NCBI GenBank assembly: GCA_024138015.1
Contig: JAMXBB010000006.1
Coordinates: 75,910,044-75,974,043 of the forward strand
Length of the DNA: 64,000 nt
From: Lumnitzera littorea
Taxonomy: Eukaryota > Streptophyta > Magnoliopsida > Myrtales > Combretaceae
Direction: 5' to 3'
Made by a program: the position numbers and the translations under genes. Under the pieces are notes generated by a model that was not told the origin of the DNA, ran no database searches, and saw only the letters and a program-made list of their open reading frames with translations. The first letter of the stretch is position 1. Each line of letters opens with the position of its first letter. Shown here one piece after another: positions 33,318 to 45,950 of the stretch.

Positions 33318-36300
33318 CAATATATATGCAGTTGACCACTGCTGCATATAATAGCGGATTTAATGCTCTCTAATGTAAGGGTTGGAGTTATATCGACATC
33401 AATTAGAATCAGGTTCTAGCACCTAGGATTTTTATTCATAAATTTAAATTCTGTATTTCATGAAATACGTTTTCATTTCAAAGAAATCCAATAATATACG
33501 AAATCTCAAGTTTAGTGGTGAGGTGGCCCCTATAGTCCACTCTCATGCCCTATAATGATGGTCTCTAGACTTAACCCCCATTCACTTACGGTTAGTGTCT
33601 CTAGTACTAAGTAAATGTGCGAACCAAGGATAGGATCTTGTTGTAACAATGGTTCTATACTATACTAATTAAATCATGTAGGAATCCATCCCTTCAAGGT
33701 CCTTCATTACCAACTGCATGAGATGGTGGCTGGAACATTATATGCAATTTTCATGCTTATGCGTGATCCATTTTATTTTAGTTAAGTCAAATATGATTAA
33801 GTTAATTTATGAGATGATCAACCAATATTAATAAACTATTCAATTATGTAGTAATAAAATAAGCAGCCAATCATTCAACTATTATGTTTTATAATATTTT
33901 AAAGAACACACAATCAATATTTAGGCACATGCATAACTTGAAGCCCCATGCATCAAGTTATTAATATTTACTTTAGGTGTACTGGTTACAAACATAAAAC
34001 AAATATAGAGTCATTGAGAGTATTCACTTGGTTATTGAGCCTATCAATGGTCATAATAGTCGACTTAGTAAGTCGATATCTATATCGAGATTACCTAACA
34101 TTTAGGAAATATGAAAAGTAGTATCTAAGTAGAATAATTAAACTATTCATATATTTAGTACTAACTACTTAAATTAGTTATCTATTCTTATAAAATGATC
34201 GGTTTGAACTTTTTCGTTAATTGCATATAACTTTTTTAATTTAACTCTAATTTTTATGAACTTATAATCTATTTTCATCATTTTCGGATATATTTTCTCG
34301 TAACAAGGTCTGTTTTGGACATTGTGACTTGCAATTTTTATTATGTTATAAAAATATTATAAATTTTATTATTTTGACTTTAATAATTATAATTTATTAT
34401 TTTAAGCTTTTCTTTATATATATATATGATTTAATAAATAGTGAAATTTTATATTCTTGTAATTTTCTTATTCTTAAGTCTATTTTGTAACAATTTACTT
34501 ATTTTGATATTTTTAAGGTTAAATATTTATTTAGTTCACTTTTTATTACTTTAATATTTATTAATTAATTAGTTATTTTATTATTATTATTAATTACGAA
34601 TTTTAATTAAAAATTTGAAATGATGACGTGGCAACCTGGAATTGCTCCACATGTCATTTTCATGAATTTTTATTTTATATTTTTCAATTTTTCCTATTTT
34701 GTACTTTACTTGATATTTACATATTTATATATCTATTATTATATTTTATTAAATTTATAAATTAATTTACTTCCTTTATCTTAAATCTTATGGCATACAT
34801 ATATATTATCTTACCTTATTTAATAATTTAATATTATAGTATATTACACATATACTTTTTAAGCATACTCATAAACTTATGCATACTGTACTACTAATAT
34901 ATGTATTTTTATACGTATATATATATATATATATACACTTATATACTTATGTTCCCTTATTTTATTTATACATATATACATAGGTAATTTTACAATATAA
35001 CCCTAAATACACTATATGTATCGTATGTATATACATATACTATGCTTATATTTTTATACAATACACATACATGCAAAACCGACTGCATATACATATATGT
35101 ATGTATATATATATATATATATATATTGAAAATAAATAATTTACATACTATATACACATATGTACATATGCATAAATTTCTTTATACCATATACTTGTAT
35201 AATCAATTGTGACATATATGTACACATAAGTATTCACTTAAGTATTTATATACATATATGAACACATAAACATAGGAAATACTAATTGTTTATATAATTT
35301 CATTACATGTACAATTAACTTTAATTACAATGAAAAGAATTACAAAGTCAACTATATTTACATAATCCTTAAATACATGTATTTATACAAAATACATATA
35401 TATATATATATATATTAAAAGTAAATATAACTTAACAAAATAAATACACTAAAAGACTACTTAACTATTTTTATGTTTGTGTCTTGAAGCTTATACACCA
35501 AGAACTCCTCTTTCTCCTGCTAAGTTGGATGTAAAATACTAAGGAAGTAGGTTATAAAACAAGTAGCAAAAATGATGACTTGAAAATAAAAATAAGAAGG
35601 AGAAGAAGGTGAAAGTTAAAAGGAAAAAGAAGGGAAGGTTGGGAAAGAGGATGTGTGTGTGTGTTCTTAATGTTTTAAGAGTGTGTAAAGTAAAATAAAA
35701 AAATAAATATATATTAATATATATGCAAGCAGCAGTAAACGTCCAGCAATGTCATGAAAAAGAAAGAAAAATAATTAAATAAAAGAAAAAGAAAAGTAAG
35801 ATTTGTTAACATATGATTAGACTAACTTGCTGTCTTATCTTTTAGCCTTGTCCTTCACTTTTAGCACATGTAGGAATTTTAAAAGAAAACAACACATAGC
35901 AGCCGAAACACACTTCTAGAAGCAAGCAACGTAGAAGTGAAGTTGAAAGGAAGGGAAAAAAAAAAAGAAAAAGAAAAGAAAAAGGAAAAAGAATTGTTTA
36001 GTTGAATTTTCTAAATATCAAATTATAGAATTAATAATAATTCAATTATTTTTCCTTTTTTTTTTTTTTTTCTTTTATTTAAATTATTACTTGTTATATT
36101 TATAATATTTAGGAGTTATTTCAACTCGTTCGTTAACAATTTTACGCAATTATGTGTATTGGTCAATAATTGTATTTGTTTAGGATTTTATTACTATTAA
36201 GGTAAATTTATTCATTTTATAAAGTTAAAGTTGTAGCTTTAAGGTTTTTGTCAAGTTTGAGTCCAATTTCAAATATTTATGTATACATAAGGTTTAGGGT

Positions 36301-36472
36301 TACACAATTTAAATTTTGATCAAATTTCTAGGGTTTTATTATTGATAATATATTCAATTTTATAATTTAATAAATTTTTTTTTTATCTTGCTCGACCTTA
36401 ATGACTCATGAAGTTATCAATAGTACTAAAGTTTAATTTTACTCACAATTAGTTAAATTCGCAAGGTTTACA
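33318..36472 (-). mobile_element. Solo LTR R1, right segment
   Basis: Resumes the sequence broken at 22194: the block AACAATATATGCAGTTGACC at 33317-33345 is contiguous in the 53293 LTR (53850-53870). It ends AAGGTTTACA at 36472 and is followed by the target copy AAACC. Joined, R1 is about 3.7 kb. Its start region (around 36390-36472, minus) matches F1 (17055-17150), so R1 and F1 form one subfamily. Confidence 0.85.
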
Positions 36473-36477
36473 AAACC

Positions 36478-37520
36478 AAAAGCCATTTGACAAGGTGTTT
36501 CACTTGTTAAAGTCCTGTGAGTAGATCGATAACCCCAGAAGATTGTAGGGAGCTCATATGCCCACTTCCCTTTAGCACGTGCCACTCTCTTTTTAAGGCT
36601 ATGGAGAATAACCTTATTAACCGCTTCAACTTGATTGTCGAAATATGGATGGACAATAAGCGCATAGTTGATTCTAATGAGGTCCTTCTCACAAAAATCC
36701 CTAAACCTTTTATTGTCATATTGAGTTTCTTCAGTAATTAGAGCATATGGAACTTTAAACCTTATCAATATAGAATTGACTATAAATGCTTCCTCGTTCT
36801 TCTTACTAATTTTTGCAATTGCTTCGACTTCTACCCACTAATTAAAATAATGGATGACTATAACTATGTATTACTACTACCTGGTAGCTTTAGGAAATGG
36901 TTTAAGAATATCGAAGCCTCATTAGGTAAATGGCTATGAGCTAATTAAGGGAAAAAGACTATTGCTCAATGTATGCTCATTAGCTACATTTTTCTTACAT
37001 TGGTTACATTGTTGAACCAAGTCTTTGGCATCCTGTTTCATGGTGGGTTAATATATTCAATTCTAAGATCTCGAGTGTAAAGTTTCTAAGCTTTGGCATG
37101 GTTGCTGTAAATCTTTAAGTAAAGTCTAAACAATATATGTTTTGCTTCAATAGGCTTGAACTAGTGTAGATAAGGTAAACTCTAACCTTACTTATATAAC
37201 CAATAAAAGTGTAGTTTGTAGCTTGATACATATGTTGCCTCACCTTTTTTTAATCTTTTAGTATAGTGCCATGCCTTAAATATTCCATGATGGGATCAAT
37301 CTATGATGGCTCAAAATTTTCAATCTTAACTTCCAAGCATTGTACATATTGCCTGTCAATAGTCTTATGAGGTAAATATTGAAGAAATACCTTGTTCTCT
37401 TGCTTTAGAAAACATGTCGAAGCAATCTTTGAGAACTTATCTCCTTCTAAGTTTTTAGCTGTAGGAACCTTAGTGATATTCCATGAATGAATTTAGATAG
37501 CGCTTATATAATGTAAAGGT
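36478..37520 (-). pseudogene. Tat-type RNase H end and integrase core (outer element)
   Basis: Minus strand, descending: NLEGDKFSKIAS (the end of RNase H, usual form NxEADxLxKxAS) near 37460, then the zinc-binding integrase N-terminus (DAKDLVQQCNQC) near 37020. Next come ILKPFPKAT and VIHYFNxWVEVEAIAKI near 36900-36820, and the catalytic core with QVEAVNKVILHSLKKR and YRSTHRTLTSETPCQMAFGF near 36620-36480. That style (QxEAVNK, YRTTxRTxTGETPFxLxYG) is Tat/Ogre. Integrase joins cDNA to chromosomal DNA. The gene is cut at 36473 by solo LTR R1, and its C-terminus lies at 21260-21638. Confidence 0.85.
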
Positions 37521-37618
37521 ACTTGCTTATCCTATTTGGTTCTCTCTAACTTAGTTTTGATGATAACAAAAAGGACTGTTTTGTTCATAGTTTTAGAAGA
37601 TGTGTTTTACAGGAAAAG
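37521..37618. other. Junction between the Tat fragment and the Tekay-like element
   Basis: About 100 bp with a TTTTGATGATAACAAAAAG word reminiscent of retroelement LTR starts. It separates the RNase H remnant from the LTR that begins at 37619. Assignment uncertain. Confidence 0.3.
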
Positions 37619-39057
37619 TGCCACATCCCAATATTACACGAGATGTATTATCATATAGGAATACCTATTTGCATTATACAAAAGTTCTACTACAATGGAG
37701 ATCATCTTTATACCCATTTACACAAAAGCATACAACCTTCAAACATAACTAAACCTAAAACACATAACTATTTTTTTTCTTTTATTACATATACATAGAT
37801 CCTTCTTGAGACTAAGATCAAAATACGATAAGGCTTCCTTCCAAAAGTAACTAGCTTTATCTTATGTGCCCTCAAAAGTCCTTCCCTTAACTGATAGTGG
37901 TGCTCGCTTAGTTTCCTTCATAATCTAAGGATACACAAGTATCCCTTGAGCTCTTTGTGAGCTAAGTGAGAGACGATAAAAGAAAAAACATTGAACAAGT
38001 ACAACATACATTCACAATCATCATTATCGTAAGACATTCAATCTAATATTTAGAATTACGTGCTATGTTCGTGCATGTGACATGCATTATTATCCTAACC
38101 CAGCCTAGCTCTCATCAAGTTAGTTGACACTCCTAAGTATCTAGATACAAAGTCTAGAACCTAAGGCAACAAGGAGCTGCCAAAACCTAATATTTAGCTA
38201 GCCTAACTAAAACCACATGAACCAATCATCTCTAGCCACCCTCCAGCCATTGCACCTTATTAGAAACACCCCTCTCATTGCTAACCTTTAGACCACTTAG
38301 CTACTCTAAGTCAGGTTGTTGATAGCCTAATGAACCTCCTTAGACCATTAGTGCCCTTGTTTTTGTTTTATTTTTAGTTTTTTTCTTCTAGATTTTCTTA
38401 AATTGTGTTCTTGTGTTTCCAGACTCCTAAAATATTGTAAATGATGTTTAGTCTCTTTAAATTTTAGGGAGGTTGTATCTTAAAAAGTTAATAGATATAT
38501 GCCATTTTCATATTTTGCTACATATTAACTAGGTGCCATCTATCAATTCCATATTAATCTTGTGATGACTCATATTTTCTAGCTTGTTCTATGCTCCCAC
38601 ATCTTACTTGGATTGGTTTGATGACTCATTAAGCTATTATTGGATAATTCTAACCATTTTTTATGTTAATTTATCTATATTTCATAATTTTCTATTATTA
38701 TATATACATATTTAATACATATAATGTATATTTTGTGTAAATACATATATGCTATATATAATTCCACTTCATATATTATTTTTATAAGTTAAATAATTTA
38801 TCTCTAATATCTCGCTATATCTCAAAGTTTAAGTTTCACATTTTTGATAATTATCAACTTTATTGATAAACTAATGTTTTTATCAACTTAATTCTTTTAT
38901 ATATTTTAATTTAAGAAATTGACTTTATTAGGATACTTCTAACTTTTCTAGCCTTACTGTGAAGTTTGGACTAAAATGGATAAAGTTGCCTAACACCTAA
39001 ATTTAAGGGCATGGAACTTAGGGCTATCACATTAACTTGAAACCTTAAGGTATTATA
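37619..39057 (-). repeat. 3' LTR of element Y
   Basis: 1439 bp; plus reading begins TGCCACATCC and ends TAAGGTATTATA. In minus orientation it starts TATAATACC, the decayed form of the TGTAATACC start common in Tekay/Del LTRs. The polypurine tract lies directly next to it. It lacks the duplicated 0.9-kb block seen in the 5' LTR. Confidence 0.75.
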
Positions 39058-39071
39058 TCTTACCTCCCTTA
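39058..39071 (-). promoter_or_regulatory. Polypurine tract of element Y
   Basis: Minus strand AAGGGAGGTAAGA immediately upstream of the 3' LTR start. Its position and purine content fit the plus-strand primer. Confidence 0.7.
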
Positions 39072-39174
39072 CAAAGAGTTTCATCCTTGAAACTTAATTA
39101 TGAGTTGAATGACATATTTACTAACTTTATTCTAGAAAAGAACAATCAATGACAAAATCACTAACCTTACTTAA

Positions 39175-40700
39175 ATATTTCAGAGAATTGAGCTCTCATT
39201 GACATGGTAGGCTCCCATGTTGCTTCCTCGATGGTGTATCTGCTTCATAGGACCTTCACATATTTGATGTCTTAGTTTCTTAATCTTTGAACCTTTATAT
39301 CTAAAATATGAACTAAATGCTTATATATGTAAGGTTTTCTCTTAACTTTGTTGGTCATACATCTAATATTGTTGTTGGATCACCTACAAACTTTCTCAAG
39401 GTCGAAACGTGAAACACATTATGAATTCCTACCATCTCGTTAGGTAATTCAAGTTCATAGGAAACTTTCCCAATCCTTCTCTTAATTTGATATGTTCTAA
39501 CATACCAAGGACTTAATTTCCCTTTAATGTTGAATTGCCTCACACCCCCTATGGTGATATTTTTAAGAATACCTAATTGCTTAATTGGAGTTCTAATGGC
39601 TTTCTTCTAACATCCATGGAACTTTTTTATCGGCTTTAGGTAGTTTGCATTTGCTCCTTAATTATTTATACCTTCTCCTCTAATGACTTGCTTAGCTCCC
39701 ACTTCATCCTAATAAATTGGTGATCTACACTTATGTCCATATAATACTTCATATGGAGCTACCTAAATAGTGCTCTGATAATTGTTATTATATGCAAATT
39801 TTACTAATGGTAAATGATCATCCCAATTACCTGTAAAATCCATTACACATGTCCTTAGCATATCTTCTAAAGTTTGAACTGCTTACTCCAATTACCCATC
39901 ACTTTGGGATGATAAGCAATACTAAAGTTTAGCTTAGTTCTCATTTTTGCTTGCAAAGATTGATAAAATCAAGACATAAACTAATAATTACAATTGGATA
40001 TTATTGACACTAGAGCACCATGCAAAAAAACTACTCCTTAACATATACTGCTGCCAGTTGAGAGAACGTCGCTATTTGTCTTACGGCTATGAGATGTGCT
40101 GATTTCATGAGTCTATCCACTTTAACCCATATCACATCATGTTGTCTCTTTATCCTTGGTAAACCACTCATAAAATCCATTGTTATATGCTCCCACTTCC
40201 ATTCAAGTATAGGAAAAAGTTGTAATAATCCTCCTAGTCTTTGATGCTTGGCCTTTACCTTCTAGTAGGTTACGTAATGCGATATATACTGTACCACATC
40301 TCCTTTCATTCCCATCTACCAAAATTTCGATTTCAAGATCTTATATATCTTATTATTTCTACAGTGTAGGGACTATCTCACACTGTGCACTTCTTCCAAA
40401 ATAAGCTTTTTAACTTTTGAATCCTTTGGTATGTATACAAAATCTTTCTTTAAACCTTAATATTCATGCATCATTAATTCTAAAGTTAAGATGTTGCTTA
40501 ATAAAATCTTTGATCTTTTGTAGCTTCGAATCTCCCTTCTAAGCTTTGTTGATGTACTCAAGTAATGTAGTATCTACTTTCAAATTAGCCAACATACTTC
40601 TCTCTTCTCTTGTTACAACTTGTAAGCTAATTTTTCCATCTCTTTAATAAATTCTTGTTTATCCATAATGAGTGTAGCAGCATTACCAAACTTCTTTCTA
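39175..40700 (-). pseudogene. Integrase and chromodomain of element Y
   Basis: Minus strand from about 40330: MGMKGDVVQYISHYVTYQKVKA (part of the zinc-binding region), then EWKWEHITMDFMSGLP and VIWVKVDRLMKSAHLI (catalytic core), decayed middle, and a 62-codon open stretch at 39355-39543 with KGKLSPWYVRTYQIKRRIG (GPY/F-type region) and IHNVFHVSTLRKFVGDP. It ends with a chromodomain-like VKVLWSRYTIEEATWEP at about 39270-39200. Chromodomains steer insertion to marked chromatin in chromoviruses. Several stops and frameshifts are present. Confidence 0.88.
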
Positions 40701-41621
40701 CTTAATGTGTCAGCCACTGCATTGGCCTTCCCAAGGTGATAATGAAATGTAAGATCATTATCCTTTAGTAATTCCAACCATAGCCTTTATCTCAAATTCA
40801 ATTCCTTTTACATAAACATATACTTCAAGCTCTTATAATTAGTATATACCTTACATTTTTCACCATATAGGTCTTGCTTCCAAATTTTCAATATTACAGC
40901 TACAGCCTACTTATGCGGTCTAAGCTATCTTAAAGCATAGGTAATCACCTTATCATTTTGCATTAATATACATCCTAACCTACTCCTCAAGGCATCATAA
41001 TAGATTGCATACTCTCCAGATCCATTCAATACCATTAGCATTGGAGCCATTACCAAGCTTTTCTTAAGCTCTAGGAAACTTTCTTCATACTTATCGTTCC
41101 ATTCAAATTTAATGCCTTTCTGTGTTAATTGAGTCAATGGCATAGCTATCTTAAAGAAACCCCATACAAATCTCCTATAATAAATAGCCCTTCCTAACAT
41201 ACTCCTCACTTCTATTATAGTGCTTGGCCTTGCCCATTTTGTAACTACTTTCACCTTTGCAAGGTCAACTACTTTTCCTACACTAAATATTATATGTCTA
41301 AGGAATCCAACTTGCTCTAGCCAAAACTCGTACTTCTTAAGGTTTGTATATAGTTGGTTGTCCTTAAGGGTCTAAAGTACCATCCTTAAGTGTTCCATAT
41401 GTTCCTCCTTGCCCTTTGAGTATATCAAAATATCATCAATAAACACAACTACAAACTCATCTAGGTACTTTTTAAAGATACGATTCATCATGTCCATAAA
41501 GGCAGTAGGGGCTTTCATTAACCCAAACGGTAGCACTAGAAATTCGTAATGCCTATCCTTAGTACTAAAGGTAGTCTTAGGTACATCTTCTTCCTTAATT
41601 TTTAACTAGTGGTAACTCGAT
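40701..41621 (-). pseudogene. RT C-terminal part and RNase H of element Y
   Basis: Starting at 41621 on the minus strand: SYH-LKIKEEDVPKTTF, HYEFLVLPFGL, FMDMMNRIFKKYLDEFVVVFIDDILIYS (catalytic FIDD near 41450), then an open stretch 41254-40925 with YYRRFVWGFFKIAMPLTQLTQK and YAIYYDALRSRLGCILMQ (RNase H start; usual YxDAS changed to YYDAL). Near 40715 comes KANAVADTLSRK, the RNase H end box. RT and RNase H make the cDNA. The upstream half of RT lies at 45951-46400. Confidence 0.9.
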
Positions 41622-42451
41622 TGTGGGTTTGATGGGTTACCGACCATAAGCTCACTCATTCGAGCATGCCTCAAAGGCCTCTAGTCTCTCACCTGAAGAA
41701 TTCTCTCTCGACAACTTGCCAATGATGAGAAACAATACATAGAAGGTAGGTGGCTGAATTCCCTAAGAGCTCTAGGTTGTTATACTATGCTTTATACTCT
41801 CTCTTGTGTCGACGCTGACTATTCTTTGGCTGAGGGTCTATACCGAGTGATTTGACCTTCAGCTGCTGAAAGTTCCTGTTGAGTAACGAGAGTTAGCCTC
41901 TTATTAGTCGAGTACTTCTCTCTCGGCCTCCTTACAACTCTCACAACATTCCTTCTCATCAGGACCTCTTTGTTACTACAACATCTTGATTCCTATCGCT
42001 TGTTGTGATCAGAGAATCTTTGTATGGAGCCAATGTTGCATTGCCACTTGTCCATTTCATTTGACACTACACTATTTTTCCTTTTTTTGTCGTTTGTCCT
42101 TTTCTCCCTTTTCGTATGTACTAGGAATCCCCTTTTTATGTATGCCTTTTTGTAATTTCTTTATTTGTATTGTTGCCCTACAGACTTACTATAATTAGTC
42201 CCTTCTCCTTGTAAGTCAAGATCATCTTACCTTATAGAATAGACATTGAATATACAGTTCTTATGAGACCACCCACTCCAAGTCCATTTTCATATACTCT
42301 TATCTAATTTTACTGAGTAGCTTAAGATTAGTGATAGGTGGACTATGGTATTAACTTGTGTATCATATCAAGTGAAGTGTCAAGTCATGTTGTGCTCGTA
42401 AGTGAGTCATATCCTCTAAGCAATTTCACGTCAACTACTCTAGTTAGTTCA
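41622..42451 (+). mobile_element. Possible 830-bp insertion (solo LTR?) inside RT of element Y
   Basis: Flanked by TCGAT (41617-41621) and TCGAC (42452-42456), a plausible 5-bp duplication with one transition, and bounded by TG...CA (TGTGGGTTT ... AGTTCA). Without it, AGGTCGAGTTACCAC would read Arg-Ser-Ser-Tyr-His, the conserved RSGYH box of RT. No second copy of this sequence was found in the window, so its family is unknown; orientation is arbitrary. Confidence 0.4.
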
Positions 42452-44257
42452 TCGACCTACTCACTTTAAGTTTCTTCGATATTTTGAAGGACCCATTAGT
42501 TCAAATTTGCTATGATAAGTCCTGGTGATTGTCATCAACTGAGGATGGCTTAGTCATGGCAGGCATCATATACTGTATAAAGAATCCTTGATTGGTTACC
42601 CTTCCAATCATAAACTCTTCACACAATATACAAGGCTCTATAACCACTAGTTTCCTAAGAACATACAGATTCACATAATATCATCATACAAACATATTTA
42701 TATAAAATTTGAACTACAAAGCTTATAATACACAGTAATATAGTATATCTAAGTCTATAATACTAGTAAAACATTAGTATAAGAGTAAGAGTCTACATAA
42801 ACTGTTCTTTCTCAATATACAGGACAACTCGCTCTTGCCCAAGTCCCTAAGCTAACCTGTAGCATCCCTAGGCTAGCCTTTACGAACAAGTTATCTTACA
42901 GCAAAAGTTTAAGGGGGTGTAAGCCTAAGCTTAGTGAGCAAAACCCTTAGCCACACCACAGGCAAGTTATAAATACATTATGTTCACGCATATGAATGAA
43001 TGATCAAACAGAATGCCAAACAATACGTATAGTTAACTAGTCCATATACGTAACTCAGATTTAACACTCTCCAAAGTCAGGGTTAGAGTATACACGGCAC
43101 CAATCAGATTCGGGTATTATATTAGAACTTACTTTGCTAAAAAACTCCATGTTCCGTACTCAAATCAAATAATTTTTTTATTTTTATAAAAACCAAGTTC
43201 TAGTATAATCGTGAGTAGGCTCCCGCAGTTTACACTCACCCCTAAACGGAGGCCTCTAGACTCGACCCTTAGCTAGGCGATTGGCGCCTCTAACGCCTAG
43301 TGTTCCCGCGAGCTAGGGTAAGGTCATTTTGTACTAGTATACTGTACAAAACCAATAAATTAATAATAATAACCCCCAAATGGCCTCTCTTTACCTCCAT
43401 CTGATGTGACGGCTGGAATTGTGTCTATGCAATGCATGTTAATGCATATACCAGTTTCTTTTTATAAGCCGAGTATAATTAAGTTCAAATTATGCTGTGA
43501 TCATTCAATAATACACACAATCATTTTCTATACTACCATGCAACAAATATAGCATTATCTATACTTAAAGTAAGTTCACAACTCAGTACATAACAATATA
43601 CACAAGCATTTCCCCAAACCCCACACAGTAGTCAATTAATAATAATATTTAAGTCTACTATCTACAATCATATACAAGTATAGAATCATAAGGTAAATGC
43701 TCACTCGGCCATGGCGACTTGCCCTTATCATAGTAATCGATCGGGAGATCTTCGCTCACCTTAGGATCACCTGATCATTACGATATGATAACGCTAGTAA
43801 GTAATTGAATTAACTAGTAATTTTAAATATTTATTTATCTAATTCTACTTAAATTACTATCAACTTTTATCCGGTTAGACTTTATTATTAATCATATGTA
43901 ACTTTTTTGTTTTATTTATGATATTTATGAATTTATAGTCGTTTTTCATCGTTTTCGGACGTACGTTTACACAGTGATGTCCGTTTTGGATGTTAAGACC
44001 CATTTTTTACGATATAGACTAAATTTATAGAAATTTTAACTATGGAAAATTAATCATTCTTATTGCTCATATTTGTATCCTTTGTTTATACTTAATGATT
44101 TAGTTAATCCTTAAATTCTTATACTTAGAGAATTTTACTTTGCCATTACTAATTCATGTACTTAATTAAGTGTAATCTAATTTAAGAAGTGTATTAGGGT
44201 TTCCTAATTTATGTACTTAATTGTTATGCACTCTTCTTATTTCTTATTTTATAATCC

Positions 44258-44370
44258 TATGCTTATGTCATCGCTTACATCATCATTCGCTTATGTCATG
44301 GCTTATGTCATCACTTGCTTATGTCATGGCTTATGTCATCTTTTAATTACCTCATTGCTTACTTCATCAT
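44258..44370. repeat. Short-period repeats with TTATGTCATGGC in LTR A
   Basis: Repeated words GCTTATGTCATGGCTTATGTCATC occur three or four times with small variations. The matching stretch in the 53293 LTR (55141-55253) has 'GATGATGTCATGGCTTATG' units, so the repeat is a property of the LTR family. Confidence 0.65.
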
Positions 44371-45207
44371 TTAATTACATATGCCTTACCTCATACTTAT
44401 GTAATGTCTAAATGTCTTATGTACATTTCACTTAAACTACTATGTACATATACCTTTACTATACTTATATGTATACTAGTATACTTATACATATACTTAT
44501 ACTTATACTGTATTTATACTTGAATACATACTCATATACCTATATGGTCATATACATATTTTGTACAAATTTCGTATGCCTAATTTTCCTTTTAAGAAAA
44601 CCTTTCTAATTTCATTCTTTTGTGTTTTTAAATGTGTATTTAGTATAGTATAGGTATGTATAGTTAGGATTTGTCTTAGTTTAGGTTATGTGCATAGTAA
44701 ATACTCATGTACAAAGATCCCCATACTTGTATTCTTCTAGTATATCCTTATATACACATACTTAAGGGCGTATACACATATATTCCTTTCCTCTTCATCA
44801 TGATTCCTATTCTTCTACACTTAAAGATGGAAACTTTATGTCCTATTCTACAAGATCATACATAACATATATCTACTTATCTAATCTACTTAATTACCTA
44901 ACTAATGAGTAATATAAAGCAATATAAAGTAACATGATCACATACCTTAATTTGTGTTTGAATTATGGAGGCAAAGAGGAAAGTTTTTGAAAGTGAAAGG
45001 AAAGAGGAAGTATCACAGCAATGGAGGTAGGGTTTGCTTTGTTTCTTTTTGTTTTGTTTTGATTATGGAAGGAAGAAAATGGTGGGGTCTAGAAGGAAAA
45101 TGGGTGGATGGCAATTAAGGAGGAGAAGGGAAGAGAAAAACTAAAAGAAAAGAAAAGAAAAGAAATCATTAGATAGTTAGATATTTTCTTATGCATTAGT
45201 GTCTTTT

Positions 45208-45297
45208 GTTGACTTTTCTAAATTGTTGACTTTAGTCAATATGTGTTGACTTAGTCAACCCTTTGACCTTGGTCAACATGTGTTGACTTAGTCAACT
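45208..45297 (-). promoter_or_regulatory. Cluster of nine W-box cores in LTR A
   Basis: Within 90 bp the core TTGAC or its complement GTCAA occurs nine times, several arranged head to head as TTGACTTAGTCAA. TTGAC[C/T] is the binding core of WRKY transcription factors. The cluster lies upstream, in minus orientation, of a C/T-rich leader-like region at about 45150-44970, where an LTR promoter would act. The 53293 LTR has four cores at the same place. Confidence 0.7.
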
Positions 45298-45950
45298 TTC
45301 CTTAAGCATATGCCATTTTATACACATAATGTAGTGATTAAGGGAAATTAAGGGAAAAAAATAAGGGAATGAGGCATTTGGTGAATTGATTAGTAAAAAT
45401 AGATGATGAGGTCTTATTTTAGGTATTTATAGTCTATATATATCATTTGGTAAGCTACTTAGTACAACTAGTATGAAAATCACTAATTAGGGTGTTAATA
45501 TTCACTACATTTAGTTTGAGCTTCAACTATACCCCTAACTCTATATAGTACTATCTTAATCATATACTTAGGAGATAAATGTAATCTATGATTCATTATC
45601 TTAGTTTCTAAAGGATTACTTAAGGATTCTAAATATATATGCATGATTGAAAGTCATCTCTAATTTTTCACTAATGATTTGGTAAGGTATGAAGGTTATA
45701 TTATCAATTAGGGTTTTAGGGTATATTATAATGAATTAATGCTCGTATGTCTTTAAGGTTATCATTTGAGGGTTTTTATCAATTTTGAATAAAATCCTTA
45801 GGGTCTACATACATTTAGGGTATAAAAGTTTCATACGCGATTGATTAATTCTTTTAGGGTTTTCGCTTTCATTAGCCTTATCAACTCCTAGATTATCTAA
45901 CATACTCAAGTCTACTTCAGAGGTTGGTTTAAGAAATTTAGGGGTTTACA

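Larger units (their letters stand above)
42485..45950 (-). mobile_element. 3.5-kb LTR (copy A) inserted in RT of element Y
   Basis: Homologous end to end with the solo LTR at 53293-56769 and almost the same length. It ends GGGTTTACA at 45950 (minus start TGTAAACCCC); the left end is probably TGAAGGACCC at 42485. RT pieces of element Y lie on both sides, so it landed in that gene. Its flanks (GTGAT on the right, TATTT on the left) do not match, so target duplication is unproven. The first 600 bp (45350-45950) are about 93-95% identical to the 53293 copy, while 43000-43450 is only about 60%. It retains unusually many CpG sites at 43200-43330. Confidence 0.7.
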
